Notes under the pieces: generated by a model
Databases searched by the model: none
The model's input: only the letters and a program-made list of their open reading frames with translations
What the model was told of the DNA's origin: nothing
Translations under genes and position numbers: made by a program
From: Rubritepida sp.
Lineage (GTDB): Bacteria > Pseudomonadota > Alphaproteobacteria > Acetobacterales > Acetobacteraceae
DNA length: 9,081 nt
Reading direction: 5' to 3'
NCBI GenBank assembly: GCA_022843345.1
Contig: JALHNW010000049.1
Location: 1-9,081, forward strand
Shown here: positions 1-6,685 of the stretch, piece by piece
How positions within the stretch are numbered: position 1 is the first letter of the stretch
Layout of the letters: each line of letters begins with the position of its first letter

Positions 1-948
1 GGCTCCACCCTCGATGCCATCCGCGCCCGCGGCACGCTGATCTGCGGCGTGAACACCGGCCTCGCCGGCTTCGCCGCGCCCAACAGCCAGGGCGTCTGGG
101 CCGGCTTCGACGTGGACTACTGCCGGGCGCTGGCCATCGCGATCTTCAACGACGCGAACCGCGTGCGCTACGTCCCCACCACCGCGCAGAACCGCTTCAC
201 GGCGCTGCAGTCGGGCGAGGTGGACGTGCTGAGCCGCAACACGACCTGGACGCTGTCGCGCGACACGTCGCTGGGCTTCGACTACGCGGCGACGAACTTC
301 TACGACGGCCAGGGCTTCATGGTGAAGCGCGCGCTGGGCGTGAACAACGCCAACCAGCTGGACGGCGCGACCGTCTGCGTGCAGCCCGGCACGACGACCG
401 AGCAGAACCTGGCCGACTGGGCGCGCGGCGCGCGCATCCAGATCCGCCCCGTGGTGATCGAGCGGCTGGAGGACAACATCGCCGCCTACATCGCCGGCCG
501 GTGCGACGCCTACACCACCGACGTGTCGGGCCTCGCCGCCTCGCGCGCCGTGCAGCAGAACCCGAACGACCACGTGATCCTGCCGCAGGTGATCAGCAAG
601 GAGCCGCTGGGCATGCTGTTCCGCCACGGCGACCAGCGCTTCGGCGACCTGGCGCGCTGGCTGCATTTCGGCCTGGTCGGCGCCGAGGAGTTCGGCATCA
701 CCGCCGCGAACGTGGACCAGATGCTGGCCAACGACCCCCGGCCCGAGGTGCAGCGCATGCTGGGCCGCACCGGCGGGCTGGGCCAGATGCTGGGCGTGGA
801 CAACGCCTGGATGGTCAACGTCCTCAAGGGCCTGGGCAACTACGGCGAGATCTTCCAGCGCAACCTGGTGCCGATCGGCCTGCAGCGCGGCCCGAACGCG
901 CTGTGGACCACGCCGGGCGGCCTGCAGTACGCGCCGCCCTTCCGGTGA
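1..948 (+). CDS. aapJ: General L-amino-acid ABC transporter, periplasmic binding protein (5' partial)
   Basis: This is the solute-binding subunit of a broad-specificity polar amino-acid ABC importer (AapJ/BztA group, SBP family 3). It would bind L-amino acids in the periplasm and deliver them to AapQ-AapM. The frame is open from base 1 and runs 315 codons to TGA. The signal peptide and true start lie outside the window, so the GTG at 49 is an internal valine (CGVN), not a start. Family-like stretches include a TLDAIRARGTL-type N-terminal strand, RFTALQSGEVDVLSRNTTWT, a DGQGFMV segment, ISKEPLG, and the GGLQYAPP C-terminus. Only four cysteines occur (fragment residues 15, 41, 126, 168), which would suit two disulfides in an exported protein; that pairing is inference. 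The downstream permease and ATPase genes confirm the role. The exact substrate range cannot be read from sequence. Confidence 0.95.
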   Translation, partial: GSTLDAIRARGTLICGVNTGLAGFAAPNSQGVWAGFDVDYCRALAIAIFNDANRVRYVPTTAQNRFTALQSGEVDVLSRNTTWTLSRDTSLGFDYAATNFYDGQGFMVKRALGVNNANQLDGATVCVQPGTTTEQNLADWARGARIQIRPVVIERLEDNIAAYIAGRCDAYTTDVSGLAASRAVQQNPNDHVILPQVISKEPLGMLFRHGDQRFGDLARWLHFGLVGAEEFGITAANVDQMLANDPRPEVQRMLGRTGGLGQMLGVDNAWMVNVLKGLGNYGEIFQRNLVPIGLQRGPNALWTTPGGLQYAPPFR

Positions 949-955
949 GGTGACG

Positions 956-986
956 CGCCGGGCCGCGCCATCCGCGCGGCCCGGCG
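956..986 (+). other. Perfect 12-bp inverted repeat after aapJ (first hairpin)
   Basis: Bases 956-967 (CGCCGGGCCGCG) and 975-986 (CGCGGCCCGGCG) are perfect reverse complements around a 7-nt loop, starting 8 nt after the aapJ stop. No T-run follows, so it is not a classic intrinsic terminator. By analogy with intercistronic hairpins after other binding-protein genes (for example malE-malF), it could protect the aapJ 3' end or attenuate readthrough. That function is inference. Confidence 0.7.
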
Positions 987-993
987 GCCTTCC

Positions 994-1015
994 CCGGGGC
1001 GGGAAGCCGCCCCGG
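994..1015 (+). other. Perfect 9-bp inverted repeat before aapQ (second hairpin)
   Basis: Bases 994-1002 (CCGGGGCGG) and 1007-1015 (CCGCCCCGG) form a perfect stem with a GAAG tetraloop, 7 nt after the first hairpin and 27 nt before the aapQ start. No U-tract follows. Together with the first hairpin it makes a tandem structured block between the binding-protein gene and the first permease gene. Confidence 0.65.
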
Positions 1016-1042
1016 CAACAAGAAGACAGGGATAGGCAAGAC

Positions 1043-2245
1043 ATGTCTGACGTTCCCGCCGACCCGCGCTTCGCCCGGAAGGCGCCGCCCCGGCCCATGC
1101 GCCTGTCCTGGGCCGATGAGCGCGTGCGCAACGTGGTGTGGCAGGTGCTGGTGGTCGGCGCCATCCTGTCGGTGTTCTACTGGCTGTACCGCAACACCTC
1201 CTACAACCTCGAGGTCCGGCGCATCGCCACGGGCTTCGGCTTCCTGAGCCGGGAGGCGGGGCTGCCGATCGCGGAATCGCTGATCGAGTACGACCCCTCG
1301 ATGACCTACCTGCGCGCGCTGACCGTGGGCGTGCTGAACACGCTGAAGGTCGCCGTGGTGGGCATCGTGCTGGCCACCATCCTGGGCACGCTGCTGGGCG
1401 TGGCGCGGCTGTCGCGCAACTGGCTGCTGGCGCGCATCGCCGGCGCCTATGTCGAGATCGTGCGCGACCTGCCGCTGCTGCTCCAGCTGCTGTTCTGGTA
1501 CGCCCTGCTCCAGGCCCTGCCCGGCCCGCGCCAGGCGATGCACCCGGTGGAAGGCGTGTTCCTGTCCAACCGCGGCCTGAAGCTGCCGTGGTTCCAGTGG
1601 GAGCACGCGCATTCCATGGCGCTGCTGGCCTTCGCGGTGGGCGCCATCGCCACCTGGGCGTACCGGCGCGCCGCGCGCGCGAAGCAGATGCAGGACGGGG
1701 AGCCGCGCAAGGTCTGGCCCGTCGCCGTCGGGCTGATGCTGGCGCTGCCGCTGGCGGTGTGGGCCGCGCTGGGCGCGCCCTTCACGCCCGACGTGCCCTT
1801 CCTGCGCGGCTTCAACTTCCAGGGCGGGCTCACCGTCTCCCCCGAGTTCTTCGCGCTGCTGCTGGGGCTCACGCTCTACACCGCCGGCTTCATCGCCGAG
1901 ATCGTGCGCGCCGGCATCCTGGCCGTCAGCCAGGGCCAGTGGGAGGCGGCGCAGGCGCTGGGCCTGCCGCGGGGCCGCGTGATGAACCTCGTCGTGCTGC
2001 CCCAGGCCATGCGGGTCATCATCCCGCCGATGACCTCGCAGTTCCTCAACATCACGAAGAACTCGTCGCTGGCCGTCGCCATCGGCTACCAGGACATCGT
2101 GAGCATCGCGAACACGACCCTGAACCAGACGGGCCAGGCGATCGAGGGCATCGCCATCATCATGCTGGTCTACCTGACGATCAGCCTGAGCATCAGCCTG
2201 TTCATGAACTGGTACAACGCGCGCATCGCGCTGGTGGAAAGGTGA
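1043..2245 (+). CDS. aapQ: General L-amino-acid ABC transporter, permease subunit AapQ
   Basis: This is one of the two inner-membrane channel subunits of the Aap importer, 400 aa as read from the ATG at 1043. A GTG at 950 extends the frame, but that stretch is the hairpin block and adds an Arg/Pro-rich tail, so I rejected it. A hydrophobic segment at about residues 31-49 is probably TM1. The binding-protein-dependent permease domain begins near residue 94 (VLNTLKVA). The EAA loop that docks on the ATPase is clear: EAAxxxG at 301-307, ending in LP at 319-320, followed by RVIIPP. The long stretch between the N-terminal and core membrane segments is usual for AapQ/BztB compared with shorter HisM-type permeases. 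The ribosome site is weak (purine-rich AGAAGACAGGGA upstream). The C-terminus, NWYNARIALVER, matches the family style, but its last codons recur downstream. Confidence 0.95.
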   Translation: MSDVPADPRFARKAPPRPMRLSWADERVRNVVWQVLVVGAILSVFYWLYRNTSYNLEVRRIATGFGFLSREAGLPIAESLIEYDPSMTYLRALTVGVLNTLKVAVVGIVLATILGTLLGVARLSRNWLLARIAGAYVEIVRDLPLLLQLLFWYALLQALPGPRQAMHPVEGVFLSNRGLKLPWFQWEHAHSMALLAFAVGAIATWAYRRAARAKQMQDGEPRKVWPVAVGLMLALPLAVWAALGAPFTPDVPFLRGFNFQGGLTVSPEFFALLLGLTLYTAGFIAEIVRAGILAVSQGQWEAAQALGLPRGRVMNLVVLPQAMRVIIPPMTSQFLNITKNSSLAVAIGYQDIVSIANTTLNQTGQAIEGIAIIMLVYLTISLSISLFMNWYNARIALVER

Positions 2246-2250
2246 GGGCG

Positions 2251-2322
2251 ATGCGCGCTGAAATCCGTTTGGCTTCGCTGGCCGGTGGCCAGCTACGCAT
2301 GATCGCCCTGGTGGAGCGCTAG
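2251..2322 (+). other. Possible 23-codon leader ORF between aapQ and aapM
   Basis: An ATG at 2251 lies 5 nt after the aapQ stop and is preceded by a good Shine-Dalgarno-like run (AAAGGTGAGGG, about 2238-2248). It reads 23 codons in a different frame from aapQ to TAG at 2320-2322, only 3 nt before the aapM ATG, and ends MIALVER. It also contains a perfect 7-bp hairpin. It may be translated incidentally and couple aapQ to aapM, but it is most likely a scar rather than a functional peptide. Confidence 0.25.
2277..2293 (+). other. 7-bp hairpin in the aapQ-aapM spacer
   Basis: GCTGGCC at 2277-2283 pairs perfectly with GGCCAGC at 2287-2293 around a GGT loop. A weaker outer pairing of ATGCG (2251-2255) with CGCAT (2296-2300) could enclose it. 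It lies inside the segment between the two copies of the aapQ tail. No U-tract follows. It might be part of an inserted mini-element or might modulate translation of aapM. Confidence 0.5.
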
Positions 2323-2325
2323 GCC

Positions 2326-3471
2326 ATGAGCATCACCGCCGAGAACGCCGCCAAGCTGCCCGCCGACGCCATCGCGCGCACGGCGCCGCGCCGCCTCATC
2401 GGCCCGCTGGCCTGGTCGCGGGAGAACATGTTCGCCAACTGGTGGTCCACCGCCATCACCCTGGCGCTGGGCTACCTGCTGATCCGCTACGCCGTGTCCT
2501 TCGTGGACTGGGCCTTCGTGAACGCCATCTGGACCGTGCCGCAGACCGCGGCCGGCCTGCCCGACACCACCGCCTGCCGCGAGGCCAAGGGCAGCGGCGC
2601 CTGCTGGGCCGTGATCACGGAGAAGCACCGCTTCATCCTGTTCGGCACCTACCCGTTCGACGAGCACTGGCGCCCGCTCCTGGTCTGCCTGCTGTTCATC
2701 GGGCTGTACGTCGTCTCCGCCATGAAGCGCTTCTGGCGGTGGGAGCTGGCGCTGATCTGGGCCGCGGTGCTGACGCTGATCGGCGTGCTGATGTGGGGCG
2801 GCGTGCTGGGCCTGTCCTTCGTCCCGCAGGACCGCTGGGGCGGGCTGCCGATCACGCTGATCCTGTCCACCTTCGGGCTGGCCTTCGCCTTCCCGCTCGC
2901 CATCCTGGTGGCGCTGGGCCGGCGCTCCAAGCTGCCGGCGATCAAGGCGATCTGCGTCCTCTACGTCGAGCTGATCCGCGGCGTGCCGCTGATCTCGCTG
3001 CTGTTCATGGCCTCCGTCATGTTCCCGCTCTTCCTTCCCGAGGGCATGAACATCGACAAGCTGCTGCGCGCGCAGGTCGCCATCATCCTCTTCGCCGGCG
3101 CCTATCTGGCCGAGGTGGTGCGCGCCGGGCTCCAGGCCCTGCCCAAGGGCCAGTACGAGGCGGCCGACGCGCTGGGCCTGTCCTACTGGAAGAAGACCGG
3201 CCTCATCATCCTGCCCCAGGCGCTGCGCCTCGTGATCCCGCCGCTGGTGAACACCTTCATCGGCTTCTTCAAGGACACCTCGCTGGTGCTGATCATCGGC
3301 ATCTTCGACCTGCTGACCGCGGGCAAGACCGCGATCATCGAGCCGATGTGGCAGGGCTTCGGCGTGGAGGTCTACATCACGCTGGCGCTGATCTACTTCA
3401 TGTTCTGCTTCGCCATGTCCAAGTATTCCGCCGGACTCGAGCGCGAGTTCAACGCGCACCGCAACCGCTGA
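2326..3471 (+). CDS. aapM: General L-amino-acid ABC transporter, permease subunit AapM
   Basis: This is the second channel subunit, 381 aa, predicted to pair with AapQ in the inner membrane. The ATG at 2326 is chosen because GGAG at 2313-2316 sits 9 nt upstream and the product starts at a family-typical length. A hydrophobic segment lies at about residues 38-65. It is followed by a loop with the AapM/BztC-type pattern [13 protein letters not shown] and then an [12 protein letters not shown] stretch. Further membrane segments lead into the permease core from about residue 180. The EAA loop is intact: EAAxxxG at 278-284 and ILP at 295-297, then RLVIPP. The protein shows no truncation or frameshift; the oddity is in the leader, which carries a leftover copy of the aapQ tail. 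Confidence 0.95.
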   Translation: MSITAENAAKLPADAIARTAPRRLIGPLAWSRENMFANWWSTAITLALGYLLIRYAVSFVDWAFVNAIWTVPQTAAGLPDTTACREAKGSGACWAVITEKHRFILFGTYPFDEHWRPLLVCLLFIGLYVVSAMKRFWRWELALIWAAVLTLIGVLMWGGVLGLSFVPQDRWGGLPITLILSTFGLAFAFPLAILVALGRRSKLPAIKAICVLYVELIRGVPLISLLFMASVMFPLFLPEGMNIDKLLRAQVAIILFAGAYLAEVVRAGLQALPKGQYEAADALGLSYWKKTGLIILPQALRLVIPPLVNTFIGFFKDTSLVLIIGIFDLLTAGKTAIIEPMWQGFGVEVYITLALIYFMFCFAMSKYSAGLEREFNAHRNR

Positions 3472-3477
3472 GGAGAG
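3471..3477 (+). promoter_or_regulatory. Ribosome binding site of aapP overlapping the aapM stop
   Basis: AGGAGAG at 3471-3477 begins on the last base of the aapM TGA and lies 8 nt before the aapP ATG. It is the clearest Shine-Dalgarno in the operon and suggests aapM-aapP translational coupling. Confidence 0.7.
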
Positions 3478-3485
3478 ACACACCC

Positions 3486-4268
3486 ATGTCCGCCGCCGAA
3501 ACCCTCTCCTCCGCCGTGCGCGCCGACGCGCCGCCGGCCATCTCGCTCCAGAAGGTCAACAAGTGGTTCGGCTCGCTCCACGTGCTGCGCGACGTCACGC
3601 TCGACGTCGCACTCGGCGAGCGGGTGGTGGTCTGCGGCCCCTCGGGCTCCGGCAAGTCCACGCTGATCCGCTGCATCAACCGGCTGGAGGAGCACCAGGA
3701 GGGGCGCATCGTCGTGGACGGCATCGAGCTGTCCGACGACCTGAAGGCGCTGGACGCCATCCGCCGCGAGGTCGGCATGGTGTTCCAGTCCTTCAACCTG
3801 TTCCCCCACCTCACCATCCTGGAGAACTGCACGCTGGCCCCCATCTGGGTCCGCAAGATGCCCAAGCGCCAGGCCGAGGAGCTGGCGATGGAGTACCTCA
3901 CCCGCGTGCGCATCCCCGAGCAGGCGGCCAAGTACCCCGGCCAGCTCTCGGGCGGGCAGCAGCAGCGCGTGGCCATCGCGCGCGCCCTGTGCATGCAGCC
4001 CAAGATCATGCTGTTCGACGAGCCGACCAGCGCGCTCGACCCCGAGATGATCAAGGAGGTGCTGGACACCATGGTGATGCTGGCCGGCACCGGCATGACC
4101 ATGATCTGCGTGACGCACGAGATGGGCTTCGCCCGCCAGGTGGCCGACCGCGTGGTGTTCATGGACCGCGGCGAGATCGTCGAGCAGGGCGTGCCGCAGG
4201 CGATCTTCGAGAACCCGCAGACCGACCGCCTCCAGCTCTTCCTGTCGCAGATCCTGCGCGGACATTGA
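3486..4268 (+). CDS. aapP: General L-amino-acid ABC transporter, ATP-binding subunit AapP
   Basis: This is the cytoplasmic ATPase that drives amino-acid import through AapQ-AapM, 260 aa. All ABC motifs are intact: Walker [10 protein letters not shown] at 51-59, Q-loop Gln101 ([10 protein letters not shown]), signature LSGGQQQR at 154-161, Walker B IMLFDEP at 174-180 with catalytic Glu179, D-loop SALD at 182-185, and switch His211 (VTHEMGFA). The tail after the H-loop ([12 protein letters not shown]) is typical of the polar amino-acid (GlnQ/HisP) ATPase group. The ATG at 3486 is 14 nt after aapM and follows a strong AGGAGAG, so it is confidently the start. The N-terminal extension of about 18 residues before ISLQKV is common in AapP proteins. 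A perfect hairpin follows, so it is probably the last gene of the operon. Confidence 0.97.
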   Translation: MSAAETLSSAVRADAPPAISLQKVNKWFGSLHVLRDVTLDVALGERVVVCGPSGSGKSTLIRCINRLEEHQEGRIVVDGIELSDDLKALDAIRREVGMVFQSFNLFPHLTILENCTLAPIWVRKMPKRQAEELAMEYLTRVRIPEQAAKYPGQLSGGQQQRVAIARALCMQPKIMLFDEPTSALDPEMIKEVLDTMVMLAGTGMTMICVTHEMGFARQVADRVVFMDRGEIVEQGVPQAIFENPQTDRLQLFLSQILRGH

Positions 4269-4284
4269 CCGAACGCAACCCTGC

Positions 4285-4316
4285 CCCGCGCCGCGCGCTG
4301 CTAGAAGCGGCGCGGG
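4285..4316 (+). terminator. Hairpin downstream of aapP, possible terminator
   Basis: CCCGCGCCGC at 4285-4294 pairs perfectly with GCGGCGCGGG at 4307-4316 across a 12-nt loop, 16 nt after the aapP stop. The stem is strong, but no T-tract follows, so full termination is uncertain; partial readthrough into kup is possible. It marks the natural end of the aap operon. Confidence 0.45.
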
Positions 4317-4361
4317 CGCGGGACTAACCCCTCGCGCCTTCCCCCCTGCCCGAGGCGCCCC

Positions 4362-6239
4362 TTGTCCGCCACCCCAGACCGCAAGATCACCGCCGCCGCC
4401 CTGCTGGGCGTGCTGGGCGTCGTCTACGGCGACATCGGCACCTCGCCGCTCTACGCCCTGAAATCCGCCCTGCTGCACTTCGACGAGGGCGGCATCGCCG
4501 ACTGGGAGGTGCTGGGGATCATCTCCCTCATCTTCTGGTCGCTGATGCTGACCGTCACGGTGAAGTACGTGCTGTTCATCATGCGCGCCGACAACCGGGG
4601 CGAGGGCGGCATCATGGCGCTGATGGCGCTGGCCCAGCGCACGGCGGAAACCGCGCGCGGGCGGCTGGTGATCGCCCTCATCGGCATCGCGGGCGCGGCG
4701 CTGTTCCTCGGCGACGGCATGATCACGCCCGCCATCTCGGTGCTTTCCGCCGTCGAGGGGCTGAAGGTGATCGAGCCGGGGCTGGAGGCGGCGATCATCC
4801 CCATCACGCTGGGCGTGCTGCTGGCGCTGTTCCTGGTGCAGTACCGCGGCACCGGGGCGATGGGCGCCTTCTTCGGCCCGGTCTGCGCGCTGTGGTTCGG
4901 CGTGCTGGCCGTGCTGGGGCTGGTGGAGGCGCTGCGCTACCCGGCGGTCTTCGCCGCCGTCTCGCCCTGGTACGCCGTCAACTTCTGCCTGCACTACCAC
5001 CTGGCCGCCTTCATCGCGATGGGCTCCGTCGTGCTGGCGGTGACGGGGGCGGAGGCGCTGTACGCCGACATGGGGCATTTCGGCCGCAAGCCCATCCAGC
5101 TCGCCTGGGTGGCCTTCGTGCTGCCCGCGTTGGCGCTGAACTACATGGGCCAGGGCGCGCTGCTGCTGCGCGACCCCTCGGCGATCGAGAACCCGTTCTT
5201 CCTGCTCTCGCCCGAATGGTTCCGGCCCTTCCTGGTCATCCTGGCCACCGCGGCGACGATCATCGCCTCCCAGGCCATGATCTCGGGCGCCTTCTCCATC
5301 GCGCGGCAATGCGTGCAGATGGGCTTCTCGCCGCGGCTGGAGGTGCGCCACACCTCGGCCACCGAGGAGGGGCAGATCTACATGCCCCAGGTGAACACCG
5401 CGCTGCTGATCGGCGTAGTGATCCTGGTGCTGGAGTTCCGCACCTCCGAGGCGCTGGCCGCGGCCTATGGCCTCGCCGTCACCGGCACCTTCCTGTGCAC
5501 CACGCTGCTGGCCTTCGTGGTGTTCCGCCGCCAGTTCCGCTGGGGCTGGGCGAAGCTGCTGCTGGTCTTCGTGCCGCTGCTGCTGCTCGACCTGTCCTAC
5601 TTCATCGCCACTGCGCTGAAGATCCCCGAGGGCGGCTATGTCCCCATCCTCATCGGCGCCGTGACCTTCGCGCTGATGTACGTGTGGTACCGCGGGCGCC
5701 AGCTGCTGTTCGCGCGCATCCGCGCCGACGGGCTGCCGCTGCGTTCCTTCCTGGCGCGCCTGCCGCAGTCGCGCACCACGCGCGTGCCGGGCATCGCGGT
5801 GTTCATGACCGGCCAGGCGGACTACCTGCCCGGCGCGCTGCTGCACAACCTCAAGCACAACAAGGTGCTGCACGAGCGCGTGCTGTTCGTCACCGTGCTG
5901 AACGAGGACATCCCCGCCGTGGGCGCCGAGCGCCGGGCCGAGGTGCAGGAGCTGGCGGACAACATCCGCCGCGTCATCCTGCGCTACGGCTTCCAGGAAA
6001 GCCCCGACATCCCGCGCGAGCTGGAGCGGCTGAACGCGGCCGGCCTCATCGCCTACGAGCCGATGCTGGCGAGCTACTTCCTGGGGCGCGAGACGATCGT
6101 GGCGGCGGCCGTGCCGAAGATGGCCGGCTGGCAGCAGTGGCTCTACACCATCATGAGCCGCAACTCGCTGCCGGCGACCGAGTTCTTCCGCATCCCCTCC
6201 GACCGCGTGGTGGAGCTCGGGGTGCGGATCGCGATCTGA
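4362..6239 (+). CDS. kup: Kup (TrkD) family low-affinity potassium uptake protein
   Basis: This inner-membrane K+ carrier (KUP/HAK/KT family, thought to be a K+/H+ symporter) is 625 aa, close to the 622 aa of E. coli Kup. The N-terminal signature [13 protein letters not shown] spans residues 20-32; Asp24 aligns with E. coli Asp23. [18 protein letters not shown] at 117-134 and [10 protein letters not shown] at 368-377 are further family hallmarks. The first 430 or so residues contain many hydrophobic segments (about 12 expected). The rest is the cytoplasmic C-terminal domain, with [23 protein letters not shown] and a final SDRVVELG block. The start is TTG at 4362 with GAGG 6 nt upstream; later starts would cut into the first membrane helix and no better upstream start is visible. 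It is co-directional with the aap genes but separated by a hairpin, and I see no clear promoter of its own. Confidence 0.95.
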   Translation: MSATPDRKITAAALLGVLGVVYGDIGTSPLYALKSALLHFDEGGIADWEVLGIISLIFWSLMLTVTVKYVLFIMRADNRGEGGIMALMALAQRTAETARGRLVIALIGIAGAALFLGDGMITPAISVLSAVEGLKVIEPGLEAAIIPITLGVLLALFLVQYRGTGAMGAFFGPVCALWFGVLAVLGLVEALRYPAVFAAVSPWYAVNFCLHYHLAAFIAMGSVVLAVTGAEALYADMGHFGRKPIQLAWVAFVLPALALNYMGQGALLLRDPSAIENPFFLLSPEWFRPFLVILATAATIIASQAMISGAFSIARQCVQMGFSPRLEVRHTSATEEGQIYMPQVNTALLIGVVILVLEFRTSEALAAAYGLAVTGTFLCTTLLAFVVFRRQFRWGWAKLLLVFVPLLLLDLSYFIATALKIPEGGYVPILIGAVTFALMYVWYRGRQLLFARIRADGLPLRSFLARLPQSRTTRVPGIAVFMTGQADYLPGALLHNLKHNKVLHERVLFVTVLNEDIPAVGAERRAEVQELADNIRRVILRYGFQESPDIPRELERLNAAGLIAYEPMLASYFLGRETIVAAAVPKMAGWQQWLYTIMSRNSLPATEFFRIPSDRVVELGVRIAI

Positions 6240-6310
6240 GCCGGAGGCCCGGATCGCTGATTTTCCGCGCCCTCACCCCAGGCCGCCTGCGGCGACCTGC
6301 TACGCCGGGC

Positions 6311-6325
6311 GCGGCCTCCGGCCGC
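6311..6325. other. 6-bp inverted repeat in the kup/fabG spacer
   Basis: GCGGCC at 6311-6316 pairs with GGCCGC at 6320-6325 around a TCC loop. It lies 8 nt before the stronger 6333-6352 hairpin and belongs to the same structured cluster. Confidence 0.5.
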
Positions 6326-6332
6326 TTGGCTT

Positions 6333-6352
6333 CGGCCCCCTGAAGGGGGCCG
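6333..6352 (+). terminator. Hairpin in the kup/fabG spacer, candidate bidirectional terminator
   Basis: CGGCCCCC at 6333-6340 and GGGGGCCG at 6345-6352 form a perfect 8-bp stem with a TGAA loop, the sharpest hairpin in the spacer. It sits about 94 nt past the kup stop, between convergent genes, so it could stop transcription from either side. It lacks a U-tract, and an alternative role as part of a repeat element is equally likely. Confidence 0.35.
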
Positions 6353-6528
6353 GCGCGCGCCGTGCGCGCGCATTCCGCGTGGGCGGTTCCGGTCCTGGAC
6401 GGGTGCGGCGCCTGGCCGGCGCTCGGCTTCGCCGTTGCGCCTCTGGAGTCGGGCACTGATCCTGCGGAGTTGCGCCCGCTGGTAGCACCGCGGGCCTGTG
6501 CCGCCAGCGCGCCCTGCACCATCCGGTC

Positions 6529-6551
6529 GCGCCGGGGCTTCGCCCTGGCGC
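6529..6551. other. Imperfect hairpin in the kup/fabG spacer
   Basis: GCGCC at 6529-6533 pairs with GGCGC at 6547-6551. The stem continues through one G-T pair and three G-C pairs to a CTTCG loop. No neighbouring gene explains it, and it adds to the density of structure in the spacer. Confidence 0.45.
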
Positions 6552-6662
6552 GGAGACGGCCGCGCAGGATGACGCCGGCCCGGCGCGCGCGAAGCCGCGC
6601 GGCCGCACGCAAGGCGAATCCCGCAGCCGGCACCCACGCACCTGCCAACGGGGTCCCCGCCG

Positions 6663-6677
6663 CGTCGCGCAGCGACG
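6663..6677 (-). terminator. Short hairpin just past fabG, possible terminator
   Basis: CGTCGC at 6663-6668 pairs with GCGACG at 6672-6677 around a GCA loop, starting 8 nt after the fabG stop on the minus strand. The stem is only 6 bp and no U-run follows, so termination is a weak inference from position. Confidence 0.3.
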
Positions 6678-6685
6678 TGGTGGGG

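Larger units (their letters stand above)
2228..2322 (+). repeat. Duplicated aapQ 3' tail flanking a spacer
   Basis: Two copies of the aapQ terminal codons flank a short insert. Copy 1 ends aapQ (2228-2245: gcg ctg gtg gaa agg tga, after atc). Copy 2 at about 2302-2322 reads atc gcc ctg gtg gag cgc tag. Both encode IALVER-stop, and every base difference is synonymous, including the stop codon. Copy 2 supplies GGAG at 2313-2316, 9 nt before the aapM ATG. The simplest reading is that copy 2 is the original aapQ end, kept for its ribosome site, and copy 1 came with a recombined or inserted segment. Confidence 0.6.
6240..6685. other. Structured GC-rich spacer between convergent kup and fabG
   Basis: This stretch of about 446 bp holds no gene I can support. 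Long open frames on both strands translate to Arg/Ala/Pro/Gly-rich sequence with no recognisable domain, and I saw no AcpP-like GADSLD motif on the minus strand where acpP would normally follow fabG. It contains several perfect hairpins: 6311-6325, 6333-6352, a palindrome at 6352-6361, 6529-6551 with one G-T pair, and 6663-6677. The mix of inverted repeats and non-coding-like composition resembles dispersed intergenic repeats of high-GC alphaproteobacteria, but that is inference without a genome to compare. Confidence 0.6.

Noticed and set aside
950..1042. A GTG start at 950 for aapQ.
   Set aside because: The added 31 residues are encoded by the two hairpins and look non-protein-like; the ATG at 1043 gives the normal AapQ N-terminus.
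1138..2322. A long plus-strand frame overlapping aapQ out of frame, ending just before aapM.
   Set aside because: It is Arg/Ala/Gly/His-rich with no membrane segments. Only its last codons (MIALVER) are of interest, as the duplicated aapQ tail.
2293..3483. A long open frame on the minus strand opposite aapM.
   Set aside because: It has the same antisense composition and no recognisable motif; aapM is certain on the plus strand.
2442..3485. An in-frame upstream extension of aapP running through aapM.
   Set aside because: The ATG at 3486 has an excellent ribosome site, and the extension has no family similarity while overlapping a certain gene.
3393..5873. A very long open frame on the minus strand opposite aapP and kup (826 codons).
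   Set aside because: It is a product of high-GC codon bias. Its translation is His/Gln/Arg/Ala-rich low-complexity sequence with no domain, while the opposite strand encodes two clear proteins.
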